NCBI GenBank assembly: GCA_009779015.1
Contig: WRFC01000016.1
Location: 1-11,749 of the forward strand
Source of the DNA: Coriobacteriia bacterium
Lineage (GTDB): Bacteria > Actinomycetota > Coriobacteriia > Coriobacteriales > UBA8131
Direction of reading: 5' to 3'
DNA: 11,749 bases
Below, piece by piece: positions 6,501 to 10,147 of this stretch (positions within the stretch are counted from its first letter, which is position 1; each line of letters opens with the position of its first letter). The notes under the pieces are model-generated. The model was not told the DNA's origin. It saw nothing but the letters and a program-made list of their open reading frames with translations, and searched no databases. The translations under genes were made by a program, and so were the position numbers.

Positions 6501-8445
6501 TACCGGCAAGCCTGTCGTGGTCGACTCGCTGACCTATGGCGCACAACAGTACAACCTGACGACCGGGCGTTACCCGGACGGCAGCTCCAACGTCGTCTTG
6601 TTCCAGAGCGAGACCTATGGGACCTCAAACAACAACGGGCAACAGAGCTACCAGGTGTCTGTCGACCACGACCGCGGGGTCTATGCCTCGGGCTTTACGC
6701 TGGCCATCACCTCGTCTAACCCCAATGCCACCATCAAGTACAGCGTTGACGGCACCACAACGCCCAGCGCGGCCGCAGGCCTTACCTACACTGGGCCGAT
6801 CTCGATCTCTGAGTCTTGCGTGGTCAAGATCTACGCCTATGACGCATACGGCAACAGCGGCCTGCAGGCCTACACCTATATCCTCGAGAACAACCTCCAA
6901 AACGAGGTGACATTGGGTGTCCTCTGGCAGTTCAAGAGCAATATCACCGATGCCGATTACGCTGCGGCCATGTCTAGCCTGCCGATCATCTCGGTGACCT
7001 CTGACTCTGGTACCGACCTCGTGCCCAATGCCGATTACACACAATCGACCTTTGAGTACATCGACGCGCAGCTCGGCCAGGGCAACCATAACTACTTCAG
7101 CTACTGCGGCTCTAAGAAGTTCGGCCAGATGACGATGACCTGGTACAACAGCGGCGTGGATATCAAGTTCCACCGCGATTATGACGCCACCAAGGCCAAG
7201 GTCGATTTCTTTGGGCCGATGCCCGGTGACGCCTATCCGACCCCCATCAAGTACACAAAGCTCCAGCTCAAAGAGGGAGAAGACGGGCCGCAGTCCGATA
7301 TCTGGAACCTCGGGTACCTGCGCTATGACGACGCTGTCACGCACACCTTGGGCATTCAGATGGGCAAGTTCGACCTCAGAACGCAATATGTCCAGTACTT
7401 CTACAACGGCAAGTATATGGGCGTCAAGACCCTGCGCGAGAACTTCAGCGACGGTTCGTTTGAGAACTACTTTGGCGGTGACAGCACTGACTATACGACC
7501 CTCGACTTCCAAGACACAGCCTGGAGCACAGGCGTGACCACTTCGGGCGACCCCACTTTGCTGCCGGCCATCCAAGCCACAGCAACAGCCAAGAACTTCC
7601 AGGAGTTTAAGAAGTACGTTGACATCAATGACTTCATCAAGTTCCAGATCCTCTTTATGTTCACCGACACCGAGAACGAGGCCGAGGCGATCTTGCATAA
7701 CGACGCCTATGACGGCGGCGGTGTCAAGATGATCACGAACATCAACGATATCGACGGTGCCTTCTTTAACAACGGCATGACCGGCACCGGCGCCTATGCC
7801 CTGGCCGGCGATGGCGGCACCTACCGCTACAAGTGGTTGCTGGCAAGCTCACGTAATGGCATCGGCGGCTGGTTTGGCGCTTTCTCGGGAGACAGCACGA
7901 CCGACCCGACAGCCGGCAACCTCGAGTTCAAGACCTTGGTCAAAGACCAGGTGCTGCAGCAGATCGGCCCGTACAGCGGTAACCTGACCGGTGCGCCGGG
8001 GGCGCCGCTCTCGGTGGCCAATGTCCAGAACCTGATCTTGAAGAACTATGAGCAATTGGACAACAACTCTGTCTACAAGGTCGATGCGGCCTTTATGGGG
8101 GCCCGCGTGAGCATTTATCAGGACTGGGTGAACATCCAGCCGAACATCCAGCTCCAGACCTATGACCGCGTGTCGTACACCCTGCAGATGTGGGCGGCCT
8201 ATGGCATGGTGCATACGCTCAGCCCGGTGACCTTTACCGATAACGGCTCGGGCATCGTCTTAAACAACCCCAACAGCGGCACCGATGTCTACTACACGAC
8301 CAACGGTTCTGACCCGATGGGCCCAGACGGCGTGGTCTCAAGCGCGGCCACCAAGTACACTGCCGGCACCGTGCTGCCGTACACAGGCAAGATCACAGTG
8401 CGGGCGTTTACGACCAACAACTGGGGGCCCATCACGAGCAAGTAA
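583..8445 (+). CDS. Giant secreted multidomain surface protein with LTD, CHB_HEX_C-like and CotH-type kinase domains
   Basis: A 2,620-residue protein. Residues 1-38 form a signal peptide (KR, hydrophobic core, cut after ANA). Modules in order: short beta module 41-220; long beta module 230-402; half LTD 417-502; two long LTDs 513-720 and 735-942; Thr/Pro linker; second half LTD 961-1018; CHB_HEX_C-like 1018-1098; short module 1103-1283; long modules 1291-1468, 1485-1667 and 1686-1866; LTD 1879-2020; CHB_HEX_C-like 2021-2102; CotH-like 2109-2545; terminal CHB-like 2547-2620. The beta modules share 'RFxxVxIPAGAxITxAYxQFTV', 'NGWQSGQALAF' and 'PKLVIQY', resembling DNRLRE/CBM96-type sandwich domains (tentative). 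CotH evidence is 'YNGKYMGVKTLREN' (2274-2287) and 'NDIDGAFF' (2388-2395). There is no LPXTG-like motif, SLH domain or C-terminal membrane anchor. LTD-CotH proteins are a known secreted class. I infer a role in adhesion or matrix binding with possible extracellular phosphorylation. The exact function is unknown. Confidence 0.85.
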   Translation: MGYKTIHLAKRAAIFLVALLCVFVFAGALLSHSNTANADTTDGVFAFSQNSAISASANDCSVSLTTVDLVNTGLNLSGMDTTNVHKDNYLRFTGVTLPDDAVVTKAYISFTVRDISSQPTNITITGQTGSGDPFVGSVASFASRAFTNASATMTTPVAMTVGTTLNTPDLSPLLNEMHASNSSMSDFVFKIVGNDVGSFVVRTFDYGAAFAPTLYIEYTSASGTSTVTPSTIYDSAEQYGTANVMTFGGLMELGGYFDNSLSPAARDILGFRFPNVVLPANAEIVDAYLQFTAATTGPATNVANITVKAELGNAQPYSTTAYNVTNRQYGTQSVQYSQPALQIGQVVRTPNLANIINEDRLMGWQSGQAMAFMVDGNSFLGAVYPGPTSNPPKLVIQYKYNSAGLTIPGASNDPASLQNVYLNEVSNGTGTCANPWVELYNANNTPVILDNGVYLGDDSAQNKYEFSNFMIPANGYRTLNLNSAGGTASANFTLDNSDYYGANSGGGTGGSGLAPLLINQVFCGGSADGAVDRNFVELYNPNDTDIVLDGYSLQYYQNAVSQAAGWDTLALTGTIPAHGSFLVVGTGAQLTGARYSVTNWDQDWPGMTFDNHSGSIALVQGTTPLPAVLSDADWANIQDVVGVQNAAGDPVPTYYSGTSYVAGISKQKAARRIDFSATGNNNADFVVLDYRSTGMTDDQVAANRPRWSGDGNWGLGLDAKAGGGTGSGSSTGSGLAPLLINQVFSGGSADGAVDRNFIELYNPTDNDMVLDGYSLQYYQNAVSQAAGWTTLSLTGTIPAHGSFLVVGTGAQLTGARYSVNYWDQDWPGMTFDNHSGSFALVQGTTPLPAVLTDADRANILDLVGVQNSGSDPVPTYYSGTSYVSGISKQKSARRIDFYNTGNNNADFAVLDYRSTGMTDDQVAANRPRWSGDGHWGVGLDANAMPSTPTTPTTPSEDQPIVARTLSLSASDNGTLKTIDQLSYLSMQTGETYGRFTDGDSHIVKFANDGTYGKSNNPLAPVMSYSVDTPSGQYADPIDVTVTTDSVNTVVYTLDGSIPSKTYGNVYSGPIHISQSATLRLFIFNSKQDSGVLAYAYDIGQSGLTFAQNTVSYPIATSADDAYSNGTTVTLADGALYLNGQIGTTGVTNYLRFTGIDLPSDAVITNAYITFTALSATSSSTNITVSGELGACSPYTANITSLSGRSYTSDSVTTATPATAAVGAKFNTGDITALLNEMRSNNGGISDYAFMVSGDGTGAFTAQSFDYIRTNAPTLVIQYYSGYGKYVASSGNIYDSAKEYGTGHAVAIGGNQEIGGYMVANVLTPPYKQVSDYRFAGVTIPAGAEITNAYIQFTVAVAAPVASNGITANINITAENGNPAAYAAPAYNLSDRSFGLCSTLWQQPAFTQALTTVQTPNIKDLIDEQRLNGWQSGQALAFNFDGDNYIGSVYGSGTLYAPQLVIEYKYSNNGPSISAAQTDPSIPRQTTVDNGKLSDSAQQYGVSQVVDLGGNLGIGGYFAAALTGSYKDVTALRFSNVTIPAGATVTNAYIEFTVSAVGSTLPAYASSNMVIRAENGNPATYTTTASSVSSRSYGQYAVNWQQPAFTSLYQVVQTPNLSDLINEQRLNGWQSGQALAFMIDGDNYIGTVFRTGSAYTPKLVVQYQYGGQGASISAAMTDPTRVFQAPTAYNLTTDTAEENGTAHTISRDSMEIGGYFSTIETDVYKCLSGFRFPNVQIPAGAEITSAYLQFTVITPAPVANANAQANMTIKAESGDAGTYSALAYNISNRQYGQLSVNYQQPAFTSALQVVQTPDLKNLIDEQRLNGWQSGQALSFMITGDKYIGAIYRSSTEYSPKLVIQYKLNGNGPSIDGAVTGATQISNIFVNEVSAQGTSSSKDSWVELYNANDYPVILGKGTYLSTKATSLTTFEFNNMLVPAHGYSIVTCDGIPTLGPSHAGFTLSSTGTVYLSANDATGKPVVVDSLTYGAQQYNLTTGRYPDGSSNVVLFQSETYGTSNNNGQQSYQVSVDHDRGVYASGFTLAITSSNPNATIKYSVDGTTTPSAAAGLTYTGPISISESCVVKIYAYDAYGNSGLQAYTYILENNLQNEVTLGVLWQFKSNITDADYAAAMSSLPIISVTSDSGTDLVPNADYTQSTFEYIDAQLGQGNHNYFSYCGSKKFGQMTMTWYNSGVDIKFHRDYDATKAKVDFFGPMPGDAYPTPIKYTKLQLKEGEDGPQSDIWNLGYLRYDDAVTHTLGIQMGKFDLRTQYVQYFYNGKYMGVKTLRENFSDGSFENYFGGDSTDYTTLDFQDTAWSTGVTTSGDPTLLPAIQATATAKNFQEFKKYVDINDFIKFQILFMFTDTENEAEAILHNDAYDGGGVKMITNINDIDGAFFNNGMTGTGAYALAGDGGTYRYKWLLASSRNGIGGWFGAFSGDSTTDPTAGNLEFKTLVKDQVLQQIGPYSGNLTGAPGAPLSVANVQNLILKNYEQLDNNSVYKVDAAFMGARVSIYQDWVNIQPNIQLQTYDRVSYTLQMWAAYGMVHTLSPVTFTDNGSGIVLNNPNSGTDVYYTTNGSDPMGPDGVVSSAATKYTAGTVLPYTGKITVRAFTTNNWGPITSK
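703..3876 (+). repeat. Super-repeat block A of the giant gene (short module, long module, LTD, CHB)
   Basis: This segment encodes the order short beta module (ending 'APTLYIEY'), long beta module (ending 'PKLVIQYKYN'), LTD and CHB_HEX_C-like domain. The same order recurs at 3889-6888, where the long module is present three times. Matching landmarks are 'NEMHAS'/'NEMRSN' in the short modules, 'YDSAEQYG'/'YDSAKEYG' at the start of the first long module, 'YNANNTPVIL'/'YNANDYPVIL' in the LTDs, and 'SGPIHIS'/'TGPISIS' in the CHB domains. This suggests an old internal duplication of the whole block. Confidence 0.7.
2110..3408 (+). repeat. Tandem near-identical LTD repeats, 666-bp period
   Basis: Two copies (2110-2742 and 2776-3408) begin with 'GSGLAPLLINQVF' and end with 'GLDAKA' or 'GLDANA'. 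By eye about 25 of some 210 residues differ, and long DNA stretches are identical. Each carries the LTD landmarks 'RNF(V/I)ELYNP', 'LDGYSLQYYQ' and 'GTIPAHGSFLVVG'. Gly/Ser linkers precede each copy and a Thr/Pro linker follows the second. They are much closer to each other than to the other LTDs of the protein, so this duplication is recent or is kept alike by gene conversion. Confidence 0.9.
3889..6888 (+). repeat. Super-repeat block B of the giant gene (short module, three long modules, LTD, CHB)
   Basis: This is the counterpart of block A. One short module ends in 'APTLVIQYYS'. Three long modules follow, with the AACGGCTGGCA(A/G)AGCGGCCAGGC signature near 4861, 5458 and 6052, a period of about 594-597 bp. 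After them come an uninterrupted LTD and a CHB_HEX_C-like domain. The regular period and the nearly identical DNA around the Trp motif indicate tandem duplication of the long module. Confidence 0.75.
6907..8217 (+). other. CotH-type kinase-like domain of the giant protein
   Basis: The segment begins after the second CHB-like domain with 'EVTLGVLWQF' and a 'LPIISVTSD' strand, a common entry to LTD-CotH proteins. It contains 'YNGKYMGVKTLREN', matching the 'NGxYxGxYxLRE' signature of CotH. It then has 'DINDFIKFQILFMF', matching the helix after the substrate loop, and 'NINDIDGAFF', in the position of the Asp-rich metal-binding motif. The usual Arg-His-Gly-Gly region is altered to 'GVDIKFHRDYD'. 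CotH proteins are atypical secreted protein kinases. Whether this divergent copy is active cannot be decided from sequence alone. Confidence 0.65.
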
Positions 8446-8486
8446 GATAGACGCTATCCGATGTTTTCGGCGGACAGTTTTGCTTT

Positions 8487-8522
8487 AGGACAGTGCACTG
8501 GCGAAGGCCGGTGCACTGTCCT
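8487..8522 (+). terminator. Terminator-like hairpin after the giant gene
   Basis: AGGACAGTGCACTGG (8487-8501) pairs with CCGGTGCACTGTCCT (8508-8522). The stem is 15 bp with a single G-U pair and the loop is CGAAGG. It starts 41 bases after the stop codon. The stem is very stable but the downstream T-run is only TTT before GTGCG, so termination may be partial or Rho-independent only through stem strength. The stem also contains the palindrome GTGCAC. Confidence 0.7.
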
Positions 8523-8541
8523 TTGTGCGCCCGGCCAAAGG

Positions 8542-8585
8542 GCCGCTTGGGGTGCCGTTTGGGATGCCGCTTGGGATGCCGCTTT
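8542..8585 (+). repeat. 12-bp tandem repeats in the intergenic region
   Basis: The unit gccgcttgggat occurs as gccgcttggggt (8542), gccgtttgggat (8554), gccgcttgggat (8566) and a partial gccgcttt (8578), giving about 3.6 copies. It lies between the hairpin and the promoter candidate for the next operon. It has no coding role in any supported gene. Its location upstream of a promoter allows a role as a phase or spacing element, but none is shown. Confidence 0.8.
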
Positions 8586-8640
8586 CAGGCCGTCTGAGCT
8601 GGGCATCAGGATGTCAGCAGGCCTTTGGCCACTGACTCTA

Positions 8641-8649
8641 TGCTAGAAT
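8641..8649 (+). promoter_or_regulatory. Extended -10 promoter candidate for the membrane protein-sortase-purF operon
   Basis: TGCTAGAAT reads as an extended -10 element (TGn followed by TAGAAT, one mismatch to TATAAT). No good -35 box lies 16-18 bases upstream, as expected for extended -10 promoters. It sits 76 bases before the start of the membrane-protein gene and downstream of the hairpin at 8487-8522, so it could drive that gene, the sortase, purF and the gene after it. Confidence 0.45.
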
Positions 8650-8693
8650 GAACGAGGCTCTACAGAGGCATCTGAGGGCCATTGGGCTAGAGG

Positions 8694-8716
8694 ATTCAGA
8701 TCCCTGAATTGGAAGG
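8694..8716 (+). promoter_or_regulatory. Small hairpin directly before the ribosome binding site of the membrane-protein gene
   Basis: ATTCAG (8694-8699) pairs with CTGAAT (8704-8709) around an ATCC loop, ending two bases before the Shine-Dalgarno GGAAGG (8711-8716). That site is 8 bases from ATG 8725 but only 2 bases from ATG 8719, so it favours the second ATG as start. The 6-bp stem is short and could be chance. Confidence 0.4.
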
Positions 8717-8724
8717 TAATGACT

Positions 8725-9222
8725 ATGAACCCGCTTTTCTTCCTGACATCCGACGTACCATTCCTAGAGCAGAAAGTAAACCTCTTTGGTGTCGTCGACG
8801 TGTCAGTCATCTTTATCATCGTCATCGGGGCGCTGATCGTTATCGGCATCATCTTCTTCATCCTCTGGGGCTTTTTTAAAGAGCTGAGAAACCAGAAGGC
8901 AGAGGCCAAGGCCAAGGCCAAGGCCAAAGCCAAGGCGAGCTCGACGGGTACCAAGAAAACTGGGTCGACGAGTACTGCAAGCGTTAAGAAGACCGGCAGC
9001 ACAAGCAGCGCGAGTAGCACGGGCGTCAAGAAAACGAGCACATCGGGCAGCACCAGTGCAACGGGTGTGAAGAAAACGAGCACAACGGGCACGGCCAAGA
9101 GCGGTTCGACGGGCACGAAGAAGACTGGTTCGACCAGCAGTACGAGCGTTAAGAAGACGGGCAGCACAAGCGGTACCAAGACCGGCTCGTCCAGCTCGAC
9201 TGGCGCAAAGAAAACCAGATAA
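8725..9222 (+). CDS. Single-pass membrane protein with Lys/Ser/Thr/Gly-rich repeat tail
   Basis: A 165-residue protein from ATG 8725, chosen because GGAAGG lies at the right distance; ATG 8719 would add two residues. Residues 1-25 are a short non-basic segment. Residues 26-51 form one long hydrophobic transmembrane helix rich in Ile, Val and Phe. Residues 52-165 are low complexity: a (Lys-Ala) run at 58-71, then repeats built on 'VKKTGSTS' and 'TKKTGSTS', ending 'GAKKTR'. The tail has about 23 Lys, 2 Arg and only 2 Glu. The positive-inside rule predicts a periplasm- or wall-facing N-terminus and a cytoplasmic tail. I recognise no family. The tail resembles basic tails of histone-like proteins and also the Ser/Lys repeats of spore-coat CotG and CotB. 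The sortase gene starts 4 bases after the stop codon, so the two are probably translated together. Confidence 0.75.
   Translation: MNPLFFLTSDVPFLEQKVNLFGVVDVSVIFIIVIGALIVIGIIFFILWGFFKELRNQKAEAKAKAKAKAKASSTGTKKTGSTSTASVKKTGSTSSASSTGVKKTSTSGSTSATGVKKTSTTGTAKSGSTGTKKTGSTSSTSVKKTGSTSGTKTGSSSSTGAKKTR
8905..8934 (+). repeat. Hexanucleotide repeat encoding (Ala-Lys)n
   Basis: Five copies of gccaag (the fourth as gccaaa) run from 8905 to 8934 and encode alternating Ala and Lys just after the membrane helix. Hexamer slippage would add or remove Ala-Lys pairs without a frameshift, so the length of this segment may vary between strains. Confidence 0.9.
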
Positions 9223-9226
9223 CGCT

Positions 9227-10147
9227 GTGCCCAGCCATCAAAAGCCAGAGGGCGGTGCCCCCGACCAGAAAGAGTTGAAGGCCTCGGGCGAGCCAGCCGC
9301 AAAGGCCGCCAAAGGCAGCAGCCCCGACCATAAAGAACTGGCAGTCCCGAGCGAGCCAGGTGTCAATGACTCTGCCAAAGGCAGCAACAAACATGCCGGC
9401 CGCGGTCGGCGCGATGTCTTCTCCCGAGTCTTATTGGTGGCTGGCTTGGTCTTGATTGTGGCGGCCATCGGGGTGGCGGGCTACCTGTTTTTGCGCAACC
9501 ACAACGTCAATACCGCTTATGACCAGATGGCCAATATTGCCGGCATGGACGACCCGGCCATGGTCAGCGACGAGAAGCCGATCGATTGGGACGCCCTGAA
9601 GGCCATCAACCCCAATGTCGTGGGCTGGCTCTACCTGCCCGGCACCGGCCTCAACTACCCGATTGTCCAGGGGCCGGACAACGAATTTTACCTGACCCAT
9701 CTGTTTGACGGCAGCAGCAATTCGGCCGGCGCGATCTTTTTAGACTACGAGAACACACCCGACTTAAGCGACCCTGTGAATTTTATCTATGGGCATAATA
9801 TGCTGGGTAATTACATGTTTTCTGAGATCACGAATTTTGTTGACCCGAGCTTTATGGCCGCCCACCCAAAGATCATCATCTTTACGCCGGACCGCACGAT
9901 CACGCTCGATGTGATTGCCGCCATGCGCTGCAAGGGCACCGACCCCGTGCGCTGCATCGGCTTTAACACGATCCAAGATTTTCAGACCTATAAAGAGTCG
10001 CTGGACGCCTATGTTGTGACCGGCGATACCAGCGTCTTGAACGGCGCCAGCAACATCTTTGTCTTCTCGACCTGCAAGACCTTTGATATGAACTCGCGCA
10101 TCATGATGATTGCCACTGACAACAGCAAAAATGACAGCACTTCGTGA
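9227..10147 (+). CDS. srtB: Class B sortase
   Basis: A 306-residue membrane-anchored cysteine transpeptidase. Residues 1-60 are a hydrophilic, presumably cytoplasmic segment with two copies of a 'PDxKEL..EP..AKGS' repeat. Residues 67-88 form a signal-anchor helix. The catalytic domain follows from about 120: 'NPNVVGWLYLPGTGLNYPIVQG', 'NEFYLTHLFDG', 'AGAIFLDYEN', then the catalytic His190 in 'FIYGHNM', Cys283 in 'FSTCKTF' and Arg291 in 'MNSRIMMIA'. These match the class B pattern. Sortases join surface proteins to peptidoglycan or to each other at a C-terminal sorting motif. No substrate with such a motif is encoded in this window. The start is GTG 9227 with no clear Shine-Dalgarno, 4 bases after the upstream stop, which points to translational coupling. 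The stop lies inside purF. Confidence 0.92.
   Translation: MPSHQKPEGGAPDQKELKASGEPAAKAAKGSSPDHKELAVPSEPGVNDSAKGSNKHAGRGRRDVFSRVLLVAGLVLIVAAIGVAGYLFLRNHNVNTAYDQMANIAGMDDPAMVSDEKPIDWDALKAINPNVVGWLYLPGTGLNYPIVQGPDNEFYLTHLFDGSSNSAGAIFLDYENTPDLSDPVNFIYGHNMLGNYMFSEITNFVDPSFMAAHPKIIIFTPDRTITLDVIAAMRCKGTDPVRCIGFNTIQDFQTYKESLDAYVVTGDTSVLNGASNIFVFSTCKTFDMNSRIMMIATDNSKNDSTS
9260..9388 (+). repeat. Two-copy repeat in the sortase cytoplasmic segment
   Basis: Residues 12-32 and 33-54 of the sortase are imperfect copies, sharing 'PD(Q/H)KEL', then 'EP' and 'AKGS'. The DNA shows matching stretches (ccccgacca.aaagaa, gagcca, gccaaaggcagca). The repeat makes this N-terminal segment longer than usual for a sortase and Lys-rich, like the tail of the preceding membrane protein. 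Confidence 0.7.

Noticed and set aside
6625..7698. Antisense open frame of 357 codons
   Set aside because: It is opposite the CotH-coding part of the giant gene. Its composition is that of a complement shadow and no family is recognisable.
8542..8585. CRISPR array
   Set aside because: The units are 12 bp in direct tandem without spacers, and there are no cas genes.
8461..8646. Short plus-strand open frame of 61 codons after the giant gene
   Set aside because: It runs through the terminator hairpin and the 12-bp tandem repeats, which explain its repetitive product, and it lacks a ribosome binding site.
8643..9302. Antisense open frame with Leu/Val/Pro repeats that looks membrane-like
   Set aside because: The repeats are the mirror of the Lys/Thr/Gly repeats on the plus strand, which has a transmembrane helix and a ribosome binding site. 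No ribosome binding site or family supports the antisense frame.
10110..10130. TTG 10110 as start of purF
   Set aside because: ATG 10131 gives an 11-residue propeptide before the catalytic Cys, as in Bacillus PurF. The TTG has no Shine-Dalgarno.
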